64,000 nucleotides of DNA from G963674505 sp964575975 (lineage in GTDB: Bacteria; Desulfobacterota; Desulfobacteria; Desulfobacterales; SKZT01). The DNA lies in contig CAZNTU010000001.1 in assembly GCA_964575975.1 (NCBI GenBank), forward strand, positions 1 through 64,000, read 5' to 3'. Shown here in pieces: positions 9,826-18,897 of the stretch. The notes under the pieces were generated by a model. The model was not told where the DNA came from. It was given only the letters and a program-made list of their open reading frames with translations, and ran no database searches. How positions within the stretch are numbered: the stretch's first letter is position 1; every line of letters starts with the position of its first letter. The position numbers were made by a program, and so were the translations under genes.

Positions 9826-9961
9826 CGGGACCTCATTAATGTTTTTCGTTCAAAAACGATTAACCGCGATATATACGAAATTATTTTGGACAAATCAACG
9901 AAAAAAACTTTTCTAGGAAACAATCTCGGTGTTTTTTTGTTCCAATCTTTCGTTAAAGACT

Positions 9962-9990
9962 TTTATTCGACCGTTGTCTCTTCATGTCAA
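9962..9990 (-). promoter_or_regulatory. Putative promoter of the lipoprotein gene
   Basis: On the minus strand TTGACA (9985-9990) lies 17 bases from AATAAA (9962-9967), about 140 bases before the lipoprotein ATG. Confidence 0.5.
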
Positions 9991-10012
9991 GCCGAATCGT
10001 CTTTTTCGGCTT
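9989..10012 (-). terminator. Weak hairpin after tRNA-Ala
   Basis: An eight-base-pair stem, AAGCCGAA (9989-9996) with TTCGGCTT (10005-10012), sits about 70 bases downstream of tRNA-Ala. No U-run follows on the minus strand, so terminator function is uncertain. Confidence 0.3.
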
Positions 10013-10079
10013 GCGTACAGAGTATCCGCGCAGAAACGGAATGGAAGGATGCAATGAGCAAGAAGACGGAAATGAAGAG

Positions 10080-10152
10080 TGGAGATGAGGGGATTCGAAC
10101 CCCCGACCTCTGCGTTGCGAACGCAGCGCTCTCCCAGCTGAGCTACATCCCC
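10080..10152 (-). tRNA. tRNA-Ala (CGC anticodon)
   Basis: Complete cloverleaf on the minus strand: acceptor GGGGATG with CATCTCC (one G-U pair), D arm AGCTCAGCTGGGAGAGC, anticodon stem-loop CTGCGTTCGCAACGCAG with anticodon CGC, T arm GGGGGTTCGAATCCCC, discriminator A. CCA is not encoded, unlike the tRNA-Met in this window. Confidence 0.95.
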
Positions 10153-10167
10153 ACGAAAAGAAACATT

Positions 10168-10196
10168 CAAATACCAGATTGCAAAGCATCGGTCAA
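10168..10196 (-). promoter_or_regulatory. Sigma70 promoter for tRNA-Ala
   Basis: On the minus strand TTGACC (10191-10196) lies 17 bases from TATTTG (10168-10173), about 16 bases before the tRNA 5' end. Confidence 0.6.
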
Positions 10197-10290
10197 TGAC
10201 AATATTGTTTGTTTGTTGTTTTTTATCGAAAACATTTGGAACGAGCCCTTGAACATGGAGCAATTTTAACAGGATTACCGGAGGTAAAGC

Positions 10291-12054
10291 ATGTCCTTGA
10301 CAATACGCCCCTATTCCATACGCCTTGAAGACGCCTTCAAAACGTTCACTGCGGACCAGGACAAGATCGTCTCCCCGGACGAAACGGTTCGCCGGTTCAG
10401 GGAAAGACTGAAAAAGATCGATCTCGACATATTGGAATCCACCGTCCGAATCGACAACGGACGCCTTGACATACCCGTTTTTTTCAGCGTATGCGGTCGG
10501 GACGCCGAACGGGTCATCGGCACGAAAAAACAAATGGGCAAGGGCGGCACGCTGCGGCAGGCGGAAGCCAGCGCCGTGATGGAACTGGCGGAAAGGTTCA
10601 GTTTCTTCAGTTTTTACGCCGATCCCTCGAATTTCAGGACCGCGACTTTCTCCGAAGTCCAAAACGAAGCCATGCCTTTCGAAACCATAGCGAAATCGGT
10701 TCACGACCAATCCGGCGAGCTTGCCCTCGCGCGCAAAGTTTTCGAAACCATCCCCATTAAATGGACCTGGGGCTACAGTCTTACAGCGGAAAAACCGGTG
10801 CTGATCCCTTTCGATTGGTTCTTCGCCATCAACGAATTCAACGGGCCGTCGGCCGGCAACTGTCGAGAGGAGGCTCTTTGCCAAGGCATATGCGAAGTGG
10901 TGGAAAGGCACGTGTCGGCCATTGTCAGCCGCGACAGGATCAAGGCGCCCCTGATCTCCGTCGATGGCGCCACAGATCCTCTGGTCGGGGAAATGCTCGG
11001 GAAATACAAAAGAGCCGGAATCGAACTGTTCATATCCGATTTTTCTCTCGAAACGGGAATCCCCACCGTCGGCGTGCTGGCTTACGACCCCTCCACTTTC
11101 CCCGAAAGAAGCGAAATCGTTTGGACAGCCGGTACCACCCCCTCCCCCGAAAAATCGTTGAGCCGCGCGCTGACTGAAACGGCCCAGCTGGGTGGCGACT
11201 TCAACACTGGATCCAATTACGTCGCAAGCGGCCTTCCCAAATTCTCCGACCTCTCCCAGCCGGATTTCATCATGCGTCCTGGAAAAACGGTCGCCCTTGG
11301 TTCTCTCGCCGACCTTTCCGACGACAATATAAAGGTGGAAGTCCAAAATCTTGTATCTGCTCTGAAACAAAACGACATGGAAGTGTTCGCGATCGAAACC
11401 ACCCACCCGAAACTCCAAATTCCTGCGTTCTATACCGTCGTTCCCGGGGCACATTTCAGGGAAAGGGCCATGGGAACCAGCGTGGGCATGTTTTCGACCA
11501 AGCTGGTCGCCGAAAATTTCCATCCGCTCGAGGCGTTGGCCCGGTTGGAGCAGGCCGACCAGATTCTTCCAAACAAATACTACATAAAATTCTATCTGGG
11601 CACGAGCCGCTTGGCTATCGGGAACCCCAAGGCGGCCCTCTCCGAATTTCAACGCGCATTGGAGCTTGGGCCGACCAAAGAAGACGTTCCGAGCGTCTAT
11701 TCGTACGCGGGGCTGTGCCTAAAGGAAATGGGGCAGTACCGGACCGCCTTGGAAACACTGGAAAGAGGTTCAGAAGCCGATCCGGAGAGAACCGATATCC
11801 ACAATCTTATGGGCTTTTGCCATTTCAAAATGAAAAATCACGAGGCAGCCATCGAATCCTTCGAGAAAATCCTGAAACTGAATCCGTCCTCCGCCATCGA
11901 TTACGCGAACATCGCCTCCAACTACCGTGAACTGGGGAAAAAGGAAGAGGCCATTCGATACTATGAAATCGCATTGGAACTGGATCCGGGCATCGAATTC
12001 GCCCGCGACAATCTCGAAAGACTCAGATCGGATTCGAGCGGCTTCAGCGTTTGA
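10291..12054 (+). CDS. YcaO-domain protein with C-terminal TPR repeats
   Basis: YcaO enzymes use ATP to activate peptide backbone amides, making azolines, thioamides or related groups; E. coli YcaO instead influences RimO methylthiolation of ribosomal protein S12. The 587-residue product has a YcaO core (about 60-400) with the nucleotide and metal segments GKGGTLRQAEASAVMELAERF, given here as GKGGTLRQAEAS...MELAERF, CQGICEVVERHVSAIVSRD and LSRALTETAQLGGDF. Residues about 425-575 are four TPR-like repeats (for example NPKAALSEFQRALELGP and KHEAAIESFEKILKLNP-like units), suited to binding a partner. GGAGG precedes the ATG. No precursor peptide, dehydrogenase, TfuA or protease gene is adjacent, so the substrate is unknown. 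Confidence 0.88.
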   Translation: MSLTIRPYSIRLEDAFKTFTADQDKIVSPDETVRRFRERLKKIDLDILESTVRIDNGRLDIPVFFSVCGRDAERVIGTKKQMGKGGTLRQAEASAVMELAERFSFFSFYADPSNFRTATFSEVQNEAMPFETIAKSVHDQSGELALARKVFETIPIKWTWGYSLTAEKPVLIPFDWFFAINEFNGPSAGNCREEALCQGICEVVERHVSAIVSRDRIKAPLISVDGATDPLVGEMLGKYKRAGIELFISDFSLETGIPTVGVLAYDPSTFPERSEIVWTAGTTPSPEKSLSRALTETAQLGGDFNTGSNYVASGLPKFSDLSQPDFIMRPGKTVALGSLADLSDDNIKVEVQNLVSALKQNDMEVFAIETTHPKLQIPAFYTVVPGAHFRERAMGTSVGMFSTKLVAENFHPLEALARLEQADQILPNKYYIKFYLGTSRLAIGNPKAALSEFQRALELGPTKEDVPSVYSYAGLCLKEMGQYRTALETLERGSEADPERTDIHNLMGFCHFKMKNHEAAIESFEKILKLNPSSAIDYANIASNYRELGKKEEAIRYYEIALELDPGIEFARDNLERLRSDSSGFSV

Positions 12055-12079
12055 CAGTCGCCCGATTCGGCCATATCAT
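12051..12079 (+). promoter_or_regulatory. Sigma70 promoter of copZ-copA
   Basis: TTGACA (12051-12056) lies 17 bases from TATCAT (12074-12079). The -35 box overlaps the ycaO stop codon. The 10-mer CCCGATTCGG occurs at 12061-12070, within the spacer, and again at 12121-12130, in the leader. Confidence 0.65.
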
Positions 12080-12179
12080 CGATTACTTGGTTTTCGACTA
12101 ACGATAAGACAACGGGTATTCCCGATTCGGAACAAACCAAAAAGATCGCACCGAAGCTTTTCAACAAGGAGGAATGGAA

Positions 12180-12383
12180 ATGGAAAAGGAAACTCTCAAA
12201 ATACCCAAAATATCCTGCGGACACTGTGTGAACGCCATCAGGGAGGAATTGGGCGAGATGGACGGCGTCAGGTCGGTGGAAGGCGTTCCCAACGACAAAA
12301 TCATCACCGTGCAGTGGGAATCTCCGGCCACGCTGGAATCGATAAAGAACAAGCTGAAGGAAATCAACTATCCAGCCGCGTGA
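12180..12383 (+). CDS. copZ: CopZ-like heavy-metal-binding chaperone
   Basis: A 67-residue single HMA domain that would carry Cu(I) to the neighbouring CopA. The metal motif is ISCGHCVNAI, with the two Cys of CxxC near residue 12. The strong AAGGAGG ends at 12172. The ATG at 12174 is too close to it, while the ATG at 12180 is seven bases away, so I start at 12180 (MEKETLKIPKISCGHC). It lies 26 bases upstream of copA and shares its promoter. CopZ is the natural reading, but other soft metals cannot be excluded. Confidence 0.88.
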   Translation: MEKETLKIPKISCGHCVNAIREELGEMDGVRSVEGVPNDKIITVQWESPATLESIKNKLKEINYPAA

Positions 12384-12409
12384 ACCGTAAACCATAGCAG
12401 TTTATCGCC

Positions 12410-14860
12410 ATGAACGAACGAAAGACCACCATACCGATCACGGGAATGAGTTGCGCCAATTGCGCCATGAACATCGAGCGCGCCGTGAAAAAGCTGGAGG
12501 GCGTCTCGGACGCTTCCGTGAATTTCGCGGCCGAGAACGCCTCCGTCACCCATGATCCCAAAAAGATTAAGACGGCCGATATCGTCCAAAAAATCAAATC
12601 GGCTGGATTCGGAGTTCCCGCCGCTCGGGCCGAATTCGGCGTGACGGGAATGACTTGCGTCAACTGCGCCACGAACATAGAGCGCGCGCTGCGCAGGAAA
12701 GTCCCCGGAGTTACGGAGGCATCCGTCAATTTCGCGTCGGAGAGAGTTTCGGTCGAGTACATACCCTCCATTTCCAGCCTGGACGACATTTTCCATGCCA
12801 TAGACCAGGCCGGATTCGTCGCCATTTCCTCCGGGGAGGGCGAGATGGGCGAGGAAGACGCGGAACAAGCGGCCCGCAACGCGGAAATCAGGGATCAAAC
12901 ATACAAGTTCCTCGCGGGCGTAGTGTTCGCGCTTCCGCTGTTCGTCCTCAGCATGGGAAGGGACTTTCAGCTGATCGGCCAATGGAGCCACGCTCTCTGG
13001 GTCAACTGGTTGTTTTTCGCCCTTGCCACTCCCGTGCAGTTCTACACGGGATGGGACTATTACGTCGGTGGATTCAAAAGCCTCAGGAACAAAAGCGCCA
13101 ACATGGACGTCCTTGTGGCGATGGGATCGACGACGGCGTACGTTTATTCGGTGGCGGTGCTTTTTTCGCCGGCGTTGGGCCATCATGTCTATTTCGAGAC
13201 ATCTGCGGTCATCATTACTTTGATCAAGTTGGGCAAAATGCTCGAAGCCCGAACCAAAGGCAAAACGGGCGGGGCGATTCGTAAACTTATGGGGCTTCGC
13301 CCGAAAACCGCCTCCGTTCTGATCGGCGGCGTGGAAAAGGAAATCCCCATCGAGAAGGTTCAGGAGGGAGACACGGTTCTGGTCAGACCGGGGGAAAGGG
13401 TTCCCGTGGACGGAATCGTATTGGACGGAAGGTCGTCGGTGAACGAATCGATGCTGACTGGAGAACCGCTGCCCGTGGACAAGCAGGCGGGGGATTCCGT
13501 GGTAGGCGGGACCATAAACGGGGAAGGCGTCCTGACTTTTACGGCAACCCGCGTGGGCAAAGAGACTGCCTTGGCGCAGATCATCCGTCTGGTTCAGGAA
13601 GCCCAGGGGGGGAAAGCGCCCATACAAGCGCTGGCGGACCGGGTGGCGGCGGTTTTCGTGCCGGGCATAATCGTTATCGCATTCACCGTTTTTCTGGCGT
13701 GGTGGTTCTTGGTCGGGGATTTCGTTCCTGCCATGATTCGACTGGTTGCGGTTTTGGTCATCGCTTGTCCATGCGCGCTGGGCTTGGCGACTCCGACCGC
13801 GATCATGGCGGGTACGGGCAAAGGCGCCGAAATGGGCATCCTTTTTAAAAGGACCGAAGCCCTAGAGGCGACTACAAAACTCGACGTGGTCGTTTTGGAC
13901 AAAACGGGGACCATCACCCGCGGAAAACCCGCCGTGGTGGATTTGGTTCCGTATTCCCCCGCTGACCATGACGAAATGGAACTGTTGAAACTGGTCGCCT
14001 CCGTCGAACAAGGGTCGGAGCATCCGCTGGGAAAGGCGATCGTGAAAGAGGCCAAATCCCGCGAAATGCAGTTGGAAAAGGCGACGGATTTCAGGGCGTC
14101 CGCAGGTCTGGGAGTCGAAGCCGTCGTGGGCGGACGAATGGTGTTCGCCGGAAAACCCCAATGGTTTCGGCAGCTTCGGTTTGAGATGGATTCGGTACAA
14201 AAAGATATCGAACGGCTTCAGGAGGAGGGAAAAACAGTCATGGTCGTCGGCAAGGAAGGCGAAATTGCCGGGCTTGTCGCGGTTTCGGACACGCTGAAAC
14301 CCGAATCCCTCCAAGCGATCAAGGAACTCCACGATCAAAGATTGAAGGTGGTAATGCTCACCGGAGACAATTACCAAACGGCCAAAGTAATCGCGGATCA
14401 GGTGGGTATCGACGAGATCGCAGCGGAAGTCCGGCCGGAGGACAAATCCTCCAAGGTCAAGGAATTTCAAAGCGGCGGGGCCAAAGTCGGGATGGTCGGC
14501 GACGGGATCAACGATGCTCCGGCCCTAGCTCAGGCCGACGTGGGCATTGCGATCGGATCGGGAACGGACGTGGCCATCGAAACCGCCGACGTGATTCTCT
14601 CCAGCGGCAATCTCACCGGAGTGTCCAAGGCGATATGGCTGAGCAGAGCCACCATGAGAACGATCAAGCAAAACCTCTTTTGGGCCTTTATCTACAATAT
14701 CATTTTGATTCCCGTAGCGGCGGGCGTCTTGTATCCCTTCGAACACCTTCCGGGATTTCTGCGCCACCTTCATCCAATTTTGGCGGCGCTTGCCATGGCG
14801 TTCAGCAGTGTAACAGTCGTAACCAACAGCCTCGGACTCTACAAGAAAAAAATCTATTGA
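12410..14860 (+). CDS. copA: Cu(I)-exporting P1B-type ATPase
   Basis: An 816-residue inner-membrane ATPase that exports Cu(I). Two N-terminal HMA domains carry GMSCANC (about 11-17) and GMTCVNC (about 82-88). Transmembrane helices begin near residue 165. Actuator motif LTGEP is near 350, the intramembrane CPC metal site (ACPCALGLATPTA) is at about 452-454, the phosphorylated Asp is in DKTGT (about 497), the SEHPLG motif near 536 and GDGINDAPALAQADVG near 697. The CPC motif points to Cu(I)/Ag(I) rather than Zn or Cd. It forms an operon with copZ. No CueR or CsoR regulator is adjacent. The stop lies 15 bases from the convergent parA stop. Confidence 0.96.
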   Translation: MNERKTTIPITGMSCANCAMNIERAVKKLEGVSDASVNFAAENASVTHDPKKIKTADIVQKIKSAGFGVPAARAEFGVTGMTCVNCATNIERALRRKVPGVTEASVNFASERVSVEYIPSISSLDDIFHAIDQAGFVAISSGEGEMGEEDAEQAARNAEIRDQTYKFLAGVVFALPLFVLSMGRDFQLIGQWSHALWVNWLFFALATPVQFYTGWDYYVGGFKSLRNKSANMDVLVAMGSTTAYVYSVAVLFSPALGHHVYFETSAVIITLIKLGKMLEARTKGKTGGAIRKLMGLRPKTASVLIGGVEKEIPIEKVQEGDTVLVRPGERVPVDGIVLDGRSSVNESMLTGEPLPVDKQAGDSVVGGTINGEGVLTFTATRVGKETALAQIIRLVQEAQGGKAPIQALADRVAAVFVPGIIVIAFTVFLAWWFLVGDFVPAMIRLVAVLVIACPCALGLATPTAIMAGTGKGAEMGILFKRTEALEATTKLDVVVLDKTGTITRGKPAVVDLVPYSPADHDEMELLKLVASVEQGSEHPLGKAIVKEAKSREMQLEKATDFRASAGLGVEAVVGGRMVFAGKPQWFRQLRFEMDSVQKDIERLQEEGKTVMVVGKEGEIAGLVAVSDTLKPESLQAIKELHDQRLKVVMLTGDNYQTAKVIADQVGIDEIAAEVRPEDKSSKVKEFQSGGAKVGMVGDGINDAPALAQADVGIAIGSGTDVAIETADVILSSGNLTGVSKAIWLSRATMRTIKQNLFWAFIYNIILIPVAAGVLYPFEHLPGFLRHLHPILAALAMAFSSVTVVTNSLGLYKKKIY

Positions 14861-14875
14861 GTCGGCCAGACACGA

Positions 14876-15664
14876 TTATGGGCGCCTGCCCGCCAACTCG
14901 CGCGCCGCGCTGATATAATCCTTGGCGCCGTAGCTTCCCGAACGATAGAAAACCACGGGTTTTCCCACTTCGGCGCTTTCCGAGATGGTCGTATTGACAC
15001 GGATGACGGTATCGAAAACATAATCCTTGTATTTTTCGTTCTCCTTCAACTTTTGGAGAATATTTTGGCTGATCTTGGTCCTTCCGTCGAAAAAGGTCGG
15101 CAGTATTCCCAGCACCCGCAAGTCGGGGTGCGTTTCCTTCCGGACAAGTTCGATGGTTTCGAACAGTTCCTTGAGGGCGCCGTAGGCGTATGGTTGGGTT
15201 TGGCAAGGCGCAATCACCTCCGTTGCGAAATTCAGAACGTTCACCGTCAAAAGGGACAAGCTGGGCGGGGTGTCTACGAAGATGTAATCGAAATCTTTCG
15301 CGATGGGTTGACATACTTCCCAAAGCCTGTTTTCCCTCCCTTCGACGTCGGCGATTTCGATCTCGGCTCCGGCAAGGTCCACATGAGACGGAATTACGTG
15401 CAGTCCCTTCCATTGCGTTTGCATAATCAGTTCGTCGGCGTAAAAAGACGAGGGATCGATCAGAAGATCGTAAATGCTCGATTCGTCTTCGCCAACGTCG
15501 ACTCCGAGCCCCTTGGTCGCATTGGCTTGGGGGTCCATGTCGATGATTAAAACCCGCTTTCCCTCCCGGGCCAGGGCCGCCCCCAGATTGATGACTGTGA
15601 CGGTTTTGCCCACCCCTCCCTTTTCGTTCGCCACGGCAATGACACGGGTCGAGTTTTCATTCAT
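14876..15664 (-). CDS. ParA/Soj family ATPase, no ParB partner in view
   Basis: A 262-residue deviant Walker-A ATPase of the ParA/MinD superfamily. Visible motifs: ANEKGGVGKT (12-21), DMDPQANATKGLG near 41-53, the Walker-B segment DYIFVDTPPSLSLLT, and LPTFFDGRTKIS. The length and motifs are those of Soj-type chromosome-partition ATPases. No parB or gid genes flank it, so it may position some other cargo or act with a distant ParB. AAGGAGG sits six bases before the ATG. The upstream neighbour on the same strand is a dynamin-like GTPase, 93 bases away; cotranscription is possible. Confidence 0.9.
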   Translation of the reverse strand: MNENSTRVIAVANEKGGVGKTVTVINLGAALAREGKRVLIIDMDPQANATKGLGVDVGEDESSIYDLLIDPSSFYADELIMQTQWKGLHVIPSHVDLAGAEIEIADVEGRENRLWEVCQPIAKDFDYIFVDTPPSLSLLTVNVLNFATEVIAPCQTQPYAYGALKELFETIELVRKETHPDLRVLGILPTFFDGRTKISQNILQKLKENEKYKDYVFDTVIRVNTTISESAEVGKPVVFYRSGSYGAKDYISAARELAGRRP

Positions 15665-15757
15665 AGCATTCCTCCTTTTGCCCGGTTCGGGTTTGTCAAC
15701 GATTTCGAATTTCCTTAAATGCAGCCTCCGCGCAAACGCCCGAAGCCTCTCCGAAAA

Positions 15758-18004
15758 TCAATCCAGCCGGACAGCCTGGCCGATTTCGTTTCTGGATCGA
15801 ACAATCTTTTCGTGCAGACCAAGCGCGGCCTTTTCCAATTCCCCCAGCATGACTTTTGCGCAGTCCTTGTCCTCCCTGTGCTCCTCTATTCCGCCGACAA
15901 GCCTGGACAAGTCGGTCACGTATGCCTGGAACCTGTTCCGGAGGGCCTCGTAGAGGGCATTGGAAACTGCGTCCACCAGCTTGAAGACGTATTGGAACTT
16001 GATGTTTTCGCGGTAATCCTTGAAATGGTACTCGATGGATTTCTCCGTTTCGCGCTTGAGCCTAGTCACGCCTCCCTCCAAAGCTTCGAAAGCCTGGAGG
16101 GTTTTGTCCTTTTGCGGGCGTTTGAACAATTTTCGAACGAATCCCGTGAACCGATGATAGCCCAATCGCATAACGGCCTCGGACTTGATCCTGGTGGAAT
16201 AAGTCAACGAAGCCCTTGCGGGAGGAAAGTCAAGATCAGACAGGTTTTTGATGGATTCCAGATCGGGAAATTCCAACGGACCCGATTGATCGTGCAGATC
16301 GATACCATAGGATCCCATGGTTTGGTTGTATTCGGTCAATGCTTCCTGTATCAGGCCGTCGTAGGGTCTCGCGGTCAGCATCAGGCGCTCGATGGTCTTC
16401 TTTTCGATATCCCTGACAAAGAAGATGATCTCGGGATTGATGCTTTCCGTCATGAAGGAATCCAAGCTCTGCTTGAAATCCTGGAAAATGTAGTACATGG
16501 TGTTAGTGAATCCGGCGGACGCCAGTCGCTCCTCGCACTTTTCGTAGGGTACTCGATAGTCGCGAATGAAATCCATGGCCTTTACCGTAGTCCTTCCGTA
16601 CCGGACGTCGAAAAAACTGTCCAATTCCTTTCTCAAATCCGTTTTGAGCTTGTCTACGGCGCCGTCGAGCGTGTTTTTGATCACCGACTCTATCTGCGTG
16701 ATGCCCCGCTGGTGCTGTTTCACCTTTGCGGTTATTTCGGACGCGCTTCGCGCGTCGCGGGACAGAATGTCCTTTCCGACCCCGATCCAACCCTGAAGCC
16801 CGGAAGCCACGACGGCCATGCGCTCCAAATGGTTTTTCAAAAGAAGGAAATATTTCTCGGACGTCAATTTGCGAGTCAGGGAGGATTTGAAAGAATCGTA
16901 TTGCCGTTCGGAAAAGTCGGACATGTCCTTTTCCTTTTGCCATTGCCAGAGTCTTCCTGTGTCCCTTTCCGATAATTTCGCCACGTTCGCCTTGAAAAGC
17001 TCGCAAAGCGCCGAAAACGTATGGATCTCCGGCTCCGGTTTGATCATGGCCACTTCGTCGCTCGTCCTTTTAATCAGGGCGGAAAGGTCTTCCATGGATT
17101 CGTGCTCGCTCAAATCGCAATTTATTACGAAGATGACATTGTCGATAATTCCCATCTTGCGTATCATGGAAAGGAATTTGATATCTGCTCTTCGAAGCCC
17201 GGTCCTGCTGCTGATGACATAGACGATGAGGTGCGTTCTCAGCATGTAGTCCTGAATCATCGCCAAGTGGAGCGGATTTGGAGAATCGCTTCCTTGGCAG
17301 TCGGCGATTTCGATGCTGGGGTCCATGGGGAAATCGACGATTTCCAGTCTGATGTCCTTCAGATAGACCGCCATGGAATCGTCGCCGGCGAAATCCATAT
17401 GCTTGGCGAAATCCTCTTCGCCGCACTCCATGACCTTCGTATCCATGGACATGGTATTTTTCACCCTGTCGTATCCCGAGAGATAGGAGGAAATCAGGAC
17501 GCTGTTCACGTTTCTGGCGTCTTGCGTGAACAGGAACTCCGTTCCCAAGGAACCCAGAGCTTTTTCAAGCTCCTCGCGATCGCTTTTCCGTCGGATGTCC
17601 ACCGAACCGGAGTCCGACGGTCTCTCGAACGACGGGAATAAAACCAGCGCCTGCCCAAGGTCTTCGTTGACCTCGTCCCACGACTTCAAATAAAGTTTCG
17701 CGCAAAGGGACTCGCCTTTTCTGATCTTCGTGACTATTGAGGTGACGACGCCGGCGCCCCGCTTCAAATAATCGTCTTTTAAAAGGGAATTTATAAACGT
17801 GCTTTTCCCGGATTTGATGGCGCCGACTACCGCGACCCTGACGATTTCCTCGGAAATTTGCCTGTGAATGTCGTTGCAGGTTTTTTCCCAATTGGAGAAA
17901 CTGTCTGCCATGACGCCCGGAATTTTTTTGGCGCTGCTTAAAAGGAGTGAAACGTCTCTGTTGAGGTCGAGAAGGTCCTGTTTTAGACTCGAATATGGAT
18001 TCAT
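15758..18004 (-). CDS. Bacterial dynamin-like GTPase
   Basis: A 748-residue large GTPase of the dynamin superfamily. The N-terminal G domain has the P-loop VVGAIKSGKSTFIN (about 59-72), a switch region with AGVVTSIVTKI, the DxxG-type segment IADCQGSDSPNP and VINCDLSE as the likely base-recognition motif. The rest is long helical, with no confident transmembrane paddle seen by eye. Bacterial dynamins act in membrane remodelling or stress protection, but this one has no characterised close relative that I know. I start at ATG 18004; a TTG two codons earlier lacks a ribosome site as well. A strong promoter lies about 75 bases upstream. Confidence 0.8.
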   Translation of the reverse strand: MNPYSSLKQDLLDLNRDVSLLLSSAKKIPGVMADSFSNWEKTCNDIHRQISEEIVRVAVVGAIKSGKSTFINSLLKDDYLKRGAGVVTSIVTKIRKGESLCAKLYLKSWDEVNEDLGQALVLFPSFERPSDSGSVDIRRKSDREELEKALGSLGTEFLFTQDARNVNSVLISSYLSGYDRVKNTMSMDTKVMECGEEDFAKHMDFAGDDSMAVYLKDIRLEIVDFPMDPSIEIADCQGSDSPNPLHLAMIQDYMLRTHLIVYVISSRTGLRRADIKFLSMIRKMGIIDNVIFVINCDLSEHESMEDLSALIKRTSDEVAMIKPEPEIHTFSALCELFKANVAKLSERDTGRLWQWQKEKDMSDFSERQYDSFKSSLTRKLTSEKYFLLLKNHLERMAVVASGLQGWIGVGKDILSRDARSASEITAKVKQHQRGITQIESVIKNTLDGAVDKLKTDLRKELDSFFDVRYGRTTVKAMDFIRDYRVPYEKCEERLASAGFTNTMYYIFQDFKQSLDSFMTESINPEIIFFVRDIEKKTIERLMLTARPYDGLIQEALTEYNQTMGSYGIDLHDQSGPLEFPDLESIKNLSDLDFPPARASLTYSTRIKSEAVMRLGYHRFTGFVRKLFKRPQKDKTLQAFEALEGGVTRLKRETEKSIEYHFKDYRENIKFQYVFKLVDAVSNALYEALRNRFQAYVTDLSRLVGGIEEHREDKDCAKVMLGELEKAALGLHEKIVRSRNEIGQAVRLD

Positions 18005-18078
18005 GGTCAATTTGCTGTTTTTTCTTGTATTTCCTGTATTATTTGCAAAATTGCGTTCTCATTTTGCCTAACGCCTGC

Positions 18079-18107
18079 TTCATACAATGAAACCGTGGAA
18101 TTGTCAA
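18079..18107 (-). promoter_or_regulatory. Sigma70 promoter of the dynamin-like gene
   Basis: On the minus strand TTGACA (18102-18107) lies 17 bases from TATGAA (18079-18084), giving a leader of roughly 70 bases. The remainder of the 18005-18327 gap shows no convincing gene. Confidence 0.65.
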
Positions 18108-18327
18108 AAACTATCCTGCCGCCGCAGTCGCGGAAGGCGTGTCGAAGAGGGATGGAACCTGCGGAAAGTCTCGACTTGCAGAGGCATAATCTCCATGTCA
18201 AACAATGCATCCGCGATAGTTTTCTGCAAGGAACAACACAACACCGAATTGTCCGCGTTCGCAAGAGACGACAAGATATGCCTGAAAAAGAAACCGAAAA
18301 GAGGGCAAGAAACGCAAAAGGCAATGT

Positions 18328-18897
18328 TCAGGCGTGACCGGCAGTGTCGATCAGAAAATTGGGGTCGATGCCCATTTTTTTAACGGCCTCGTTCCAGCGG
18401 TGGTCGATAGGTACGTCGAAAATGACATCGTTGGACACTGGTCCCGTAAGCCATGCGTTTTGAACGATTTCGGATTCCAATTGACCGGGCCCCCAGCCAG
18501 CGGCCCCGATCGCTATGATAATTTTTTCGGGGCCATTCCCCTTCGAAACCGCCTCCAGAATGTCCCTGGTGTTGCTCAACGCCAAATCCGGCGTAATCCG
18601 GAAACAACCTTTCCAACCGAACGGGGGGCCGTGCAGGATAAAAACTTCGTCGAAATGAACCGGACCGCCGATATGAATCGGAAGTTCCATGGCTTCGGAG
18701 ACCGCATCGATTTTCAACTGGCTGAAAATATCCCCTGCGCGGGCGGAAGGGTGAACGCGATTGACTACGATCCCCAAGGCTCCTTCCGGGGTATGTTCGC
18801 ATAGGCAAGTCAACGTTCGGCTGAAATTGGGGTCCGTCAATCCCGGCATGGCGATCAGAAACTGCGCTTTGAGCGAGGTGGGGTATTGGCTTTCCAT
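18328..18897 (-). CDS. YqgE/AlgH family protein
   Basis: A 189-residue member of the UPF0301/AlgH family. Its biochemical role is unclear; the name comes from an alginate-regulation phenotype. The start SLKAQFLIAMPGLTDPNF, then EGALGIVVNR, IGGPVHFDEVFILH and IIIAIGAAGWGPGQLESE are all family hallmarks. The ATG at 18897 follows GGAG by seven bases and matches the family's usual N-terminus. The frame stays open upstream to 19212 and includes plausible coding-like residues, but no ribosome site supports a longer protein. Confidence 0.9.
   Translation of the reverse strand: MESQYPTSLKAQFLIAMPGLTDPNFSRTLTCLCEHTPEGALGIVVNRVHPSARAGDIFSQLKIDAVSEAMELPIHIGGPVHFDEVFILHGPPFGWKGCFRITPDLALSNTRDILEAVSKGNGPEKIIIAIGAAGWGPGQLESEIVQNAWLTGPVSNDVIFDVPIDHRWNEAVKKMGIDPNFLIDTAGHA

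Noticed and set aside
18007..18324. Minus-strand ORF ending in a TGA that overlaps the dynamin start
   Set aside because: Its C-terminal part looks plausible, but the sequence there contains the TTGACA/TATGAA promoter, there is no ribosome site, and the N-terminal half is Cys/Arg-rich and not protein-like.
18087..18383. Plus-strand ORF containing MSNNASAIVFCKEQ
   Set aside because: A weak GAGG precedes an internal ATG, but the frame runs antisense through the dynamin promoter and into the 3' end of AlgH and lacks any recognisable domain.
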